Positions 1 to 7,083 of a stretch of 13,838 bases of DNA are shown piece after piece. The position numbers and the translations under genes were made by a program. Numbering within the stretch: the stretch's first letter is position 1; the number at the start of each line of letters is the position of its first letter. The stretch lies in assembly GCA_945906915.1 (NCBI GenBank), contig CAMDSI010000039.1, positions 1 to 13,838 on the forward strand. The letters run 5' to 3'. This stretch comes from Spirosoma fluviale. GTDB lineage: Bacteria > Bacteroidota > Bacteroidia > Cytophagales > Spirosomataceae. The notes under the pieces were generated by a model. The model searched no databases. It saw only the letters and a list, made by a program, of their open reading frames with translations, and was not told where the DNA came from.

Positions 1-185
1 TTTTGGACTAAATAAGTCACTAAAGGACTCTTTCCCGTTCCGCCTACCGCTAGGTTACCCACCACAATAATTCGAGGCTTTTCAAATGAGCTAGCAGACA
101 AAATTCCCCAGTCATAGAGTTTATTCCGGACATAGGTAATTAGGCCAAAAAGCAAGGACGGAAGAAAGGTAATTAAGTGCTTCAT
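1..185 (-). CDS. lpxK: Tetraacyldisaccharide 4'-kinase LpxK, N-terminal part (cut by window edge)
   Basis: Reading leftward from ATG at 185-183 gives 61 codons that run off the window. The product begins MKHLITFLPSLL, with a hydrophobic membrane-anchoring N-terminus. It then shows YVRNKLYDWGIL at about residues 18-29 and the P-loop VGNLAVGGTGKSP at about 42-54. The RNKLYDWG block followed by VGN.xVGGTGK(T/S)P is the signature of LpxK, the inner-membrane kinase that phosphorylates the 4' position of the lipid A disaccharide precursor. The last P-loop residue pair is Ser-Pro where Thr-Pro is usual, a mild substitution. The gene diverges from menC across a 68-bp gap. The C-terminal two thirds and the stop are outside the window, so intactness cannot be judged. 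Confidence 0.9.
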   Translation of the reverse strand, partial: MKHLITFLPSLLFGLITYVRNKLYDWGILSASSFEKPRIIVVGNLAVGGTGKSPLVTYLVQ

Positions 186-195
186 ATAATAACCT

Positions 196-226
196 TAAAG
201 CTAAAAATAATACGGGAGGGCACAAA
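196..226 (-). promoter_or_regulatory. Candidate Bacteroidota promoter for lpxK (TTTG-N19-TAGCTTTA)
   Basis: On the minus strand, TTTG (226-223) is followed after 19 nt by TAGCTTTA (203-196). This differs from the phylum's -33/-7 consensus (TTTG, TAnnTTTG) only at the last base. Only 10 nt separate the -7 box from the lpxK ATG, so the leader would be just a few nucleotides. That makes the call tentative. The rest of the 186-253 gap is A/T-rich, and I see no convincing promoter for menC in it. Confidence 0.35.
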
Positions 227-253
227 ATCGAATAGAAAATAATAAATTGCATC

Positions 254-1303
254 ATGTCTAAAATCAGTCTACGATTTCTTCCCCACGAACTCCTATTTCA
301 CTTCGAAGCGGGTACCTCCCGCGGGGTATTAACGAAGAAGAAATCCTATTTCGTAGAGATTTCGGATGGCGTTCGTCAAGGCATAGGTGAAGCCGGCCCC
401 TTATTTGGACTAAGTCCAGAGTTTTCGGAAGATTGCTCAGCCACTTTTGAGAAGGCTTTAGCCCCTTTTCAAGGTTTAGCTTTGCCGACAGACATTCAAG
501 AGTGGATCTCTGAAATTCCGTTCGAACAACCGTCCTTTCGATTTGCCTTAGAAACCGCCTTCCTTGATTTTTCTGCTCCCTTTCAAAACGACTTTTCCTC
601 GGGTTTACAAAAAATTCCCATCAACGGACTCATCTGGATGGGATCCGCCGAATTTATGCGCGCGCAAATCGAGCAAAAATTACAACAAGGTTATTCTTGT
701 TTGAAATTAAAGATAGGTGCCATTGATTTTGATACTGAACTATCCCTTTTAAAAAGCATTCGATCCCGGTTTTCCGCAGATGAATTGACTTTGCGCGTCG
801 ATGCAAACGGTGCTTTTTCCGCAGCTGAGGCTCCTTTCAAACTGGAAAAATTAGCCGCTTTCGATCTTCATTCAATCGAACAGCCCATTAAAGCTGGACA
901 GCCTGACGAAATGAGAAAACTTATAGCTCAGCAAATTCTTCCCATCGCTTTAGACGAGGAACTCATCGGAATGCAGGATAAATCGATTGCCTCGTTCATC
1001 GACCCCGATTATATCATCCTTAAACCTAGCTTTTTAGGAGGTATTCAAGCGACTCGAGATTGGATCGATTGGGCTTCAGAAAAGGGCAAAGAATGGTGGA
1101 TTACGTCCGCTTTGGAATCCAACATAGGCTTGCAAGCCATCGCCCAATTAACCGGGGATTATGACGTCAAAATTCCACAGGGCTTAGGAACTGGACAATT
1201 GTATACGAATAATTTTGCCTCTGGTCTTTCCATCGAAAAAGGAAATATCAGTTTTGACCCAACATTTCCAAGGGAATCTCCGTTTCAGCCCCTATCTTTG
1301 TAA
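254..1303 (+). CDS. menC: o-Succinylbenzoate synthase MenC (enolase superfamily)
   Basis: MenC dehydrates 2-succinyl-6-hydroxy-2,4-cyclohexadiene-1-carboxylate to o-succinylbenzoate in menaquinone synthesis, in the cytoplasm. The 349-residue product has the full enolase-superfamily catalytic set. Lysines K151 and K153 lie in KLKIG. The metal ligands are D183 (DANGAF), E209 (IEQP) and D234 (ALDEE). The opposing base is K257 (ILKPSFLGG). The C-terminal ITSALESNIGLQAIAQ (283-298) and PQGLGTGQLYTNN (308-320) are typical of MenC in Bacteroidota and help separate it from related dipeptide epimerases. The start ATG has no Shine-Dalgarno, as is usual here. A small gene follows 16 nt downstream and is probably co-transcribed. 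No other men gene is in view, so a dipeptide epimerase remains a small possibility. Confidence 0.88.
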   Translation: MSKISLRFLPHELLFHFEAGTSRGVLTKKKSYFVEISDGVRQGIGEAGPLFGLSPEFSEDCSATFEKALAPFQGLALPTDIQEWISEIPFEQPSFRFALETAFLDFSAPFQNDFSSGLQKIPINGLIWMGSAEFMRAQIEQKLQQGYSCLKLKIGAIDFDTELSLLKSIRSRFSADELTLRVDANGAFSAAEAPFKLEKLAAFDLHSIEQPIKAGQPDEMRKLIAQQILPIALDEELIGMQDKSIASFIDPDYIILKPSFLGGIQATRDWIDWASEKGKEWWITSALESNIGLQAIAQLTGDYDVKIPQGLGTGQLYTNNFASGLSIEKGNISFDPTFPRESPFQPLSL

Positions 1304-1319
1304 AAAATAAACACTACTT

Positions 1320-1718
1320 ATGAATACGATTGACGAGTCAATGATTGCCATCTTAGAGAAGCGCTTAGAATTGAGTAAGTTAAACTACTCTGATGAATCC
1401 TACGATGACGTAGAAGAGATGCTGCATGATTTAGAAGATGATTTCAATGAGAAATACGGCGATCAATTAGAGGACATCTTAGAGAAGGTGCATTTAAAAC
1501 ATTGTCCAGAATCAGACGTATTATTACCTACGGCCTATTTAGCGAAGAAATTCGTGGAGACGGCTGATGGAGAAATAGAAATAGGAAAGAAAGAAGGCGT
1601 TCAAGTAGAATGGGTAGAAGATCCCGATGCAAACGCCCGCTTAGTTTTACTTCCGGCTCCTACTCGTGTACTCTTAATGAGTCCGAAGGGAATCGAAATT
1701 GTTTGGGAAACAAAATAA
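1320..1718 (+). CDS. Small acidic protein of unknown function
   Basis: A 132-residue protein that I do not recognise. It has no signal peptide and no membrane segment, so it is probably cytoplasmic. The first 60 residues are strongly acidic and look helical (runs such as EEMLHDLEDDFNEKYGDQLEDILEK). A later half richer in beta-type residues carries VQVEWVEDPDANARLVLLPAPTRVLLMSPKGIEIVW. The single Cys (C62, in KHCPES) is not part of a metal-binding pair. The gene lies 16 nt after the menC stop on the same strand and is closed by the terminator at 1723-1749, so it likely shares the menC transcript. Codon use looks like that of its neighbours. Reality of the gene is well supported by position and composition; function is unknown. 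Confidence 0.75.
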   Translation: MNTIDESMIAILEKRLELSKLNYSDESYDDVEEMLHDLEDDFNEKYGDQLEDILEKVHLKHCPESDVLLPTAYLAKKFVETADGEIEIGKKEGVQVEWVEDPDANARLVLLPAPTRVLLMSPKGIEIVWETK

Positions 1719-1722
1719 ACGT

Positions 1723-1749
1723 AAAAAGGGGCTCGCAGCCCCTTTTTTT
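1723..1749. terminator. Bidirectional intrinsic terminator between menC transcript and hemF
   Basis: A perfect 11-bp stem, AAAAAGGGGCT (1723-1733) and AGCCCCTTTTT (1737-1747), encloses the 3-nt loop CGC. A T-run to 1749 follows on the plus strand, and the A-run on the other side supplies a T-run for the minus strand. The element starts 4 nt after the stop of the 132-residue gene. On the minus strand its edge overlaps the hemF stop codon (1750-1748), so one hairpin can serve both converging transcripts. Confidence 0.85.
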
Positions 1750-2629
1750 ATATCCAGTCTATTCCTTTTTTCAGTAGATCAAAGGTCGCCTGACCTTCCG
1801 GAAATACCTTCGGATCATACATATATTCCCAAGCGGCCATAGGTGGCAAACTCATCAAAATCGACTCTGTCCGTCCGTTCGTCTCCAAACCAAATTTAGT
1901 TCCTCGGTCGTGCACTAAATTAAATTCCACATAGCGGCCTCTGCGAATGTATTGAAACTCTTTCTCCGCTTGCGTGTAGTTGCGCGAAGCATTTAAGCGC
2001 ATCAAATGACTATAAATAGGCTCAAATGACTCTCCGATGGCTTTCACAAACTCAAAAACCGTTTCTTTATCGCCTTTGATGTAATCAAAAAAGATTCCTC
2101 CGATACCGCGTGTTTCCTCGCGGTGCGGGCTATAGAAATAATCATCTGCCCAAGTCTTGTATTTCGGATAAAAAGCCAAATCAAAGCGATCACAAACCGC
2201 TTTCAATTGCTCATGGAACCATTTTGCTTGCTCTGGGATGATAATATGCGGAGTTAGATCGATACCTCCACCAAACCAAAACTCCCCATTACTTAATTCA
2301 AAATAGCGCACATTCATGTGAATGATAGGAACCCAAGGATTTTCTGGGTGCATCACAATGGAAACCCCAGTGGCAAAGAATTCCACTTCCTCTGTTACAT
2401 GAAGGCTGGTCACCATCTTCGGATGCAAAGGACCTTCGACAGCCGAAAAATTAACTCCGGCCTTTTCTAAAATGGCACCTTTAGCTAAAACCCGAGTTCG
2501 GCCGCCACCACCTTCGGCTCGCGTCCACTTATCTTCTTTAAAGGATACCCCGCCATCTGTCGCCGCAATTCCAGCGCAAATGCTATCTTGTAATCCTTGA
2601 AAATAGGCGGCAATATCGTGTTTATTCAT
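1748..2629 (-). CDS. hemF: Oxygen-dependent coproporphyrinogen III oxidase HemF
   Basis: HemF carries out the O2-dependent oxidative decarboxylation of coproporphyrinogen III to protoporphyrinogen IX in heme synthesis. The 293-residue product carries the family blocks NVRYF and FWFGGGIDLTP (about 106-127), HREETRGIGGIFFD (169-182) and RRGRYVEFNLVHDRGTKFGLETNGRTES (229-256). Length matches the family (about 300). I start it at ATG 2629-2627. An upstream in-frame start near 2668 would add 13 basic residues (MQQRRIRRVLLSK) lying wholly inside the end of the PBP1A gene and outside the conserved domain. The chosen ATG lies one base after the PBP1A stop (TAA-A-ATG), suggesting translational coupling. 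It is the last gene of the operon. Use of HemF rather than the radical-SAM HemN indicates aerobic heme synthesis, though a HemN elsewhere cannot be excluded. Confidence 0.96.
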   Translation of the reverse strand: MNKHDIAAYFQGLQDSICAGIAATDGGVSFKEDKWTRAEGGGGRTRVLAKGAILEKAGVNFSAVEGPLHPKMVTSLHVTEEVEFFATGVSIVMHPENPWVPIIHMNVRYFELSNGEFWFGGGIDLTPHIIIPEQAKWFHEQLKAVCDRFDLAFYPKYKTWADDYFYSPHREETRGIGGIFFDYIKGDKETVFEFVKAIGESFEPIYSHLMRLNASRNYTQAEKEFQYIRRGRYVEFNLVHDRGTKFGLETNGRTESILMSLPPMAAWEYMYDPKVFPEGQATFDLLKKGIDWI

Positions 2630-2630
2630 T

Positions 2631-5243
2631 TTACTGAGGAGAACCCGTCGAATCCGACGCTGTTGCATTGTCTTCTAATAAGGCATTCATGGAGTCTAAT
2701 TCGGCATCTGATACTTGAAGCGAATCTGGCAAAGCGTAAGATCCATTAGAACAATCAAATTCCTTTTTCACGACGCGTCTATCTAATTTTTCAAATGGCT
2801 CAGGACGGTACTGAGCTAGCATCGGATCCTTGACCACTTTAATCATAAAGCGTTTGAATATCGGAAGGGCCGTTTTAGATCCTTCGCCTAATGCCCCCGT
2901 TCTAAAGTGAATAGAGCGATCATCTCCACCTACCCAAACCCCTGAAATCAAATTATGTGACATCCCTATAAACCAACCATCAGAGTGATTCGAAGTGGTA
3001 CCCGTTTTACCCGCAAAAACACGCGCATAACGATTGTCTTTAGGCAATAAAATATCGCCTTCTCCATACAATAGAGAACTGCCGGTTCCTCCTTCGTGGA
3101 TAACCCCTTCGAGCATATAACGTACTAATTGAGCTGATTCCTTTCGAATCACTTGTTCCATGGTAGGATCAAACCGTTGCAATACCTTTCCATTTTGATC
3201 TTGAATTTCTTGCACGAGCATGGGTTCGACGTGCATTCCTTCATTGACAAAAGCAGAATAGGCGCCTATCATTTCGAACAGCGTGACATCAAAAGAACCT
3301 AATCCAATAGAAGCAACAGCTTTTAATGGACTTTTAATACCCATTTTCTTCGCATAATACATCACCGTATCTGCTCCTACCTCATTGGTTAGGCGAGCAG
3401 TCACTGAATTAATACTTTGGGCGAGCGCCCGTTTAATCGGCATTTCCCTGCCCGTAAAACTACCATTTGCATTGCCTGGCCGCCACATTTCCTTTTCCCC
3501 TTTGGCATTCTCCACCTCAATCTCAAAAGGCTCATCTTTCATCATATAACACGGAGAAAGATTCTTCGGACCATCGATAGCTGAGGTATAAACAAAGGGT
3601 TTAAAAGTAGATCCTGGCTGGCGACGACCCTGTTTTACGTGGTCATATTTGAAATAGTTGAAATCTAAACCTCCTACCCAGGCTTTGATATGACCAGTGA
3701 ACGGATCCATCGTCATCATACCCGCCTGTAAGAATTTTTTATAATACTGAATGGAATCATACGAACTCATCGTACGCTTTTCTTCGCCTAACGCATTTCT
3801 CGAATACACCCACATATCCCGCTTGACATCCTTCATATAATGCTTTACTGAATCTGGGCTAGTAGGAAAGCGAGAGGCTAAATACTTATAATATTCCGTT
3901 CTTTTAGCCACCGTATCAATAAAACCGACTATTTCTTGACCATTTTCACCTACCCAGGGGTTTTGGTTTCCCCAGTGATTATCAAATGCTTTTTGAGTAG
4001 AACGCATTCCCTCCTCTACCGATTCCTCTGCATAAATCTGCATTTTCGAATCAATGGTCGTTACGATTTTCAATCCATCACGATACAGATCCAGCTCAAT
4101 TTCATTCTTCTCCGCCCATTCATTCAGGTATTTCGCCACCGCCACTTTGAAATAATTACCCGTTCCATCATAAGGGGATTCCTCATTTTCATGTAACTCA
4201 ATCGGTAAAACGGCCAGAGAATCATAATCTACTTTTCGGAGGTATCCCGCTTTCACCATTTGGGCTAAAACAACGTTTCTACGTTTCCAGGCTTTATTTT
4301 CTGCCAAAGGTTTCCCCATATACCGTTTCGGATTATAGGTCGTCGTCGCCTTTTGCAATCCCACTAAAATCGCTGCTTCTTGAATATTCAAGCTATCCGG
4401 AGAAGTATTAAAATAGGCTTTAGAAGCTACTTTAATACCATAGGCATTATTACCATAATCGACCGTATTTAAATACCAAAGAATGATCTCGTCCTTGGTG
4501 TAAAAACGCTCTAATTTGATAGCTGTGACCCATTCTTTGGACTTATAAATCAATTTGTTTAATCCAGGGATATAACCCAAAAGACCCGTCTTCACGAATC
4601 CCTTCTTCGTCCTTGTTTTGAATAAATTCTTTGCTAATTGCTGCGTAATCGTACTTCCTCCTCCTCTATCACCCCCTTTTGCGATTCCCACTATGACCCC
4701 GGCCCAAGCTTGAAAATCAATACCCGTATGCTCGTAAAAACGCGCATCCTCTGTAGCTACCAAAGCCTTGACGAGGTAAGGAGAAATCTGATTAAAATCA
4801 CGTATAGGCGTTCTGTTTTCTGCGAAAAACTTACCTAATAAAACGCCATCGGCTGAATAAATCTCTGATGCCTGAGAAAGTTTTGGGTTCTGTAAGTCGT
4901 CTACACTCGGCATTTCTCCGGTTAAAAAGAAGAAATTAGTCTCGATAACCAATAAATATACTAATACAAAAAGAGCGCTTTTCGCGAAAATGCGATACCC
5001 ACGAACAATGGGTTTATAATAGGGTGCTGTCTTATCTACTTTGGAATCATAATAAGCTTGAACTTTGCGTCCCTGTGTTTGCGCAAATACTTGACCTAAA
5101 ACTAGATAGCCAATACATATACTGTATAAACGCTCGCCTACTAACTTCTTAAAACCGGCTAACAATAACAAGCCAACAGCGTAAGCTTTCGTTAATACGA
5201 ATGCCTTCACCTGAGCGTATTTATCTTTTATTTTAGCTAGCAT
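2631..5243 (-). CDS. Class A penicillin-binding protein (PBP1A-type transglycosylase/transpeptidase)
   Basis: A bifunctional peptidoglycan polymerase and crosslinker, anchored in the inner membrane with its catalytic domains in the periplasm. Numbering is from ATG 5243 (870 residues). The GT51 glycosyltransferase domain starts near 125, with catalytic E165 in VATEDARFYEH, GGSTITQQLAKN at 195-206 and a probable second acid E252 in TKDEIILWYLN. The transpeptidase domain has S545-xx-K548 (PGSTFKPF), S610-I-N612 and K746-T-G (GKTGTTSNHSDGW). The usual anchor for this family is the segment at about 86-107. Ahead of it sits an unusual extension of about 80 residues with two more hydrophobic stretches (about 20-33 and 39-54). 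A TTG three codons upstream is possible but would overlap the previous gene. The ATG follows that gene's stop after one base (TAA-T-ATG). The C-terminal tail is polar and Ser/Thr/Asp-rich, probably disordered. Confidence 0.95.
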   Translation of the reverse strand: MLAKIKDKYAQVKAFVLTKAYAVGLLLLAGFKKLVGERLYSICIGYLVLGQVFAQTQGRKVQAYYDSKVDKTAPYYKPIVRGYRIFAKSALFVLVYLLVIETNFFFLTGEMPSVDDLQNPKLSQASEIYSADGVLLGKFFAENRTPIRDFNQISPYLVKALVATEDARFYEHTGIDFQAWAGVIVGIAKGGDRGGGSTITQQLAKNLFKTRTKKGFVKTGLLGYIPGLNKLIYKSKEWVTAIKLERFYTKDEIILWYLNTVDYGNNAYGIKVASKAYFNTSPDSLNIQEAAILVGLQKATTTYNPKRYMGKPLAENKAWKRRNVVLAQMVKAGYLRKVDYDSLAVLPIELHENEESPYDGTGNYFKVAVAKYLNEWAEKNEIELDLYRDGLKIVTTIDSKMQIYAEESVEEGMRSTQKAFDNHWGNQNPWVGENGQEIVGFIDTVAKRTEYYKYLASRFPTSPDSVKHYMKDVKRDMWVYSRNALGEEKRTMSSYDSIQYYKKFLQAGMMTMDPFTGHIKAWVGGLDFNYFKYDHVKQGRRQPGSTFKPFVYTSAIDGPKNLSPCYMMKDEPFEIEVENAKGEKEMWRPGNANGSFTGREMPIKRALAQSINSVTARLTNEVGADTVMYYAKKMGIKSPLKAVASIGLGSFDVTLFEMIGAYSAFVNEGMHVEPMLVQEIQDQNGKVLQRFDPTMEQVIRKESAQLVRYMLEGVIHEGGTGSSLLYGEGDILLPKDNRYARVFAGKTGTTSNHSDGWFIGMSHNLISGVWVGGDDRSIHFRTGALGEGSKTALPIFKRFMIKVVKDPMLAQYRPEPFEKLDRRVVKKEFDCSNGSYALPDSLQVSDAELDSMNALLEDNATASDSTGSPQ

Positions 5244-5244
5244 A

Positions 5245-5832
5245 TTAGTCAATTTCTAATTTTTCCAAGATACTCATTAAATCAGAAAAATCTCTAAAAC
5301 CTGGACGGTCTTCTTTTCCGGCTGTTAAACCAATTCCCTGAATGGAGGTTTGATCCACCCATTCCTCTAAATCAACTAAGGGCACGTCTAAACCTAAAAT
5401 AATCGGATATTGCGCCGCCCAAATCTCGATCGACGATTCCATTCCCTGCAAAGACTCCGGTCCATTCCCCACTAATAAAAAATGACTCACATAAGGTGCT
5501 GCAGAAGCAAATAAAGCCGGTAAATTATCAGTATCGATGTTTACGCGAAGGATTTTCGGTAAATCAATGTCCTGAATCAACACTAAATTGACTTTGGAAT
5601 CTATTTCAATGGCGTCAGGCTGATGCGAGGCAACTAAACTTTTAATTTCAGCTGGCTTTAAACCAGCACATTCGCCCACAATTTGAACCCCAGCTAACCA
5701 GTTCCTAATTTCCACTAACTTTTCTACTGGCATTGCCAAAGAAAATCCTAACCACTCCACTCCCATTCCCGCACAATAACGCGCATCGGAGAGATTTTCA
5801 ATGGAACTAACTTTAACTTTGGTTTTTAACAT
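5245..5832 (-). CDS. TrpF-like (phosphoribosylanthranilate isomerase family) barrel protein lacking catalytic residues
   Basis: The 195-residue product aligns end to end with phosphoribosylanthranilate isomerase, the (beta/alpha)8 enzyme of tryptophan synthesis. Its start, VKVSSIENLSDARYCAGMGVEWLGF (6-30), matches the family's VKICGI..xEDA...GAD.xGF. Its end, IGLTAGKEDRPGFRDF (167-182), matches VDVSSGVE..PG.KD. Key residues are gone. The catalytic Cys of the CG(I/L) motif is Ser9, with Ser10 in place of Gly. The general-acid Asp of the LLD motif is replaced in LLVGNG (119-124). The LHG motif is IEID (76-79). It is therefore unlikely to be an ordinary TrpF. No trp gene adjoins it; it is first in an operon with a PBP1A and hemF. 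I chose ATG 5832 because it begins at the first barrel strand and lies just downstream of the promoter at 5855-5885, which a longer reading from 5922 would swallow. The true function is unknown. Confidence 0.75.
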   Translation of the reverse strand: MLKTKVKVSSIENLSDARYCAGMGVEWLGFSLAMPVEKLVEIRNWLAGVQIVGECAGLKPAEIKSLVASHQPDAIEIDSKVNLVLIQDIDLPKILRVNIDTDNLPALFASAAPYVSHFLLVGNGPESLQGMESSIEIWAAQYPIILGLDVPLVDLEEWVDQTSIQGIGLTAGKEDRPGFRDFSDLMSILEKLEID

Positions 5833-5854
5833 AGACGGCTTTTGTATAGTAGAG

Positions 5855-5885
5855 CAAAAATACGCTTTGTACACGTATTTACAAA
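5855..5885 (-). promoter_or_regulatory. Bacteroidota-type promoter for the trpF-like/PBP1A/hemF operon
   Basis: On the minus strand, TTTG (5885-5882), a 19-nt spacer and TATTTTTG (5862-5855) match the phylum's primary-sigma consensus (TTTG at -33, 19-21 nt, TAnnTTTG at -7) at every defined base. Transcription would start near 5848-5851, giving a leader of roughly 16-19 nt before the ATG at 5832. No comparable full match is seen for mnmA on the other strand. The nearest is a lone TAATTTCG at 5907-5914, with no -33 partner. Confidence 0.78.
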
Positions 5886-5940
5886 GATAAGCTGTAACTT
5901 GCGGCATAATTTCGTCAGGCATTGAACCTGAGCAGCAAAT

Positions 5941-7083
5941 ATGGAAAAAAAAGGACGCGTCTTAGTCGCTATGAGCGGCGGAATCGACAGCTCGGTCGCA
6001 GCTGTTTTATTACACGAACAAGGATACGAAGTAATCGGCATGACCATGAAGACATGGGATTACGCGAGTGCGGGTGGAGATAAAAAGGAAACAGGCTGTT
6101 GTTCTTTGGACTCCATAAACGATGCCCGTCATATTGCGGTTTCCCTTGGTTTCCCCCATTATATTTTAGATATCAGAGAAGAATTCGGTGATTCGGTCAT
6201 CGATTATTTCACGAATGAATACGTAGAAGGTCGCACGCCTAATCCTTGTGTCATGTGCAATACGCACATTAAATGGGATGCTTTATTGCGTCGTGCGGAT
6301 CAATTAGGTTGTGAATTCATTGCGACAGGCCATTATGCCCAGATCAGACAAGAGAATGGTCGTCATATTATTTCTAAAGGCGTAGATGCTTTAAAGGATC
6401 AGAGTTATGTGCTTTGGGGCGTTTCTCAGGAAAGCCTTGCCCGAACTATTTTACCCCTAGGTCATCTAACGAAAGCGCGCATTCGAGAAATGGCTACAGA
6501 GCGTGGTTTCGTCGATTTAGTCAATAAATCCGAGAGCTACGAGATCTGTTTCGTTCCAGATAATGATTACCGTGGATTCTTAAAAAGACGGATTCCTGAG
6601 CTGGAAGAGCAGGTGAAAGGCGGTAATTTCATCGATTTAGAAGGTAATATCATCGGTAAACACGAAGGATATCCGTTTTATACCGTAGGCCAAAGAAAGG
6701 GTCTCGGAAAAGCCTTCGGTTATCCAGCCTTCGTGATCGAAATTCGCAAGGAGACAAACGAAGTCGTGATTGGAAAAGTAGAAGATTTGAACCGCACCGG
6801 CATGTGGGTGGGTCAATTGAACTTACAGAAGTACGAAAGCATTCCAGCTGAAGGCATCGAGACCGTTACAAAGGTTCGCTACAAGGATGCTGGAACAGCG
6901 GGTCATATTGAACAAGTGGGCGAAAAGATGAAAGTTGATTTTGCCTTTGATGTGTCTGGCATTGCACCAGGTCAAGCCGCCGTATTTTATGAGGGGGATG
7001 ATGTCGTAGGTGGTGGCTGGATTTTAAAGTCCTACCTAAAGGGTAGCGTTTTTGAAAACGTACAATCCTTTCAGACTACTTAA
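5941..7083 (+). CDS. mnmA: tRNA-specific 2-thiouridylase MnmA
   Basis: MnmA makes 2-thiouridine at wobble position 34 of the tRNAs for Lys, Glu and Gln. It uses ATP to adenylate the base and a persulfide to deliver sulfur, in the cytoplasm. The 380-residue product has the PP-loop SGGIDSS (12-18), the nucleophile Cys103 in TPNPCVMCN, GHYAQI (130-135) and the persulfide Cys203 in SYEICFVPDNDYRGFL. The C-terminal part has the central-domain TVGQRKGLG (248-256) followed by a beta-barrel. Length matches the family. The gene diverges from the trpF-like operon across 108 bp. At its 3' end it overlaps the convergent phosphoesterase gene by 8 bp, so no terminator separates them. The start ATG sits at the first plausible position before the Rossmann strand, and no strong Shine-Dalgarno is present. 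Confidence 0.97.
   Translation: MEKKGRVLVAMSGGIDSSVAAVLLHEQGYEVIGMTMKTWDYASAGGDKKETGCCSLDSINDARHIAVSLGFPHYILDIREEFGDSVIDYFTNEYVEGRTPNPCVMCNTHIKWDALLRRADQLGCEFIATGHYAQIRQENGRHIISKGVDALKDQSYVLWGVSQESLARTILPLGHLTKARIREMATERGFVDLVNKSESYEICFVPDNDYRGFLKRRIPELEEQVKGGNFIDLEGNIIGKHEGYPFYTVGQRKGLGKAFGYPAFVIEIRKETNEVVIGKVEDLNRTGMWVGQLNLQKYESIPAEGIETVTKVRYKDAGTAGHIEQVGEKMKVDFAFDVSGIAPGQAAVFYEGDDVVGGGWILKSYLKGSVFENVQSFQTT

Noticed and set aside
2630..2668. Earlier hemF start inside the PBP1A gene
   Set aside because: It adds 13 basic residues outside the HemF domain and overlaps the PBP1A coding end. The ATG one base after the PBP1A stop gives the usual family length.
3936..4838. Plus-strand reading frames opposite the PBP1A gene
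   Set aside because: They are antisense shadows of a clearly conserved coding sequence, with no family features of their own.
5244..5252. TTG start for PBP1A overlapping the end of the trpF-like gene
   Set aside because: An ATG three codons later sits one base after the upstream stop, the same geometry as the other junctions, so the rarer start is not needed.
5833..5922. Upstream extension of the trpF-like gene to an ATG-type start at 5922 (30 more residues)
   Set aside because: The extra residues have no family similarity, and a full-consensus promoter (5855-5885) lies inside them, so a message starting there could not encode them.
5915..5931. Short inverted repeat TCAGG-N7-CCTGA before mnmA
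   Set aside because: Five base pairs with a 7-nt loop is expected by chance in this length. It has no T-run and no match to a known riboswitch.
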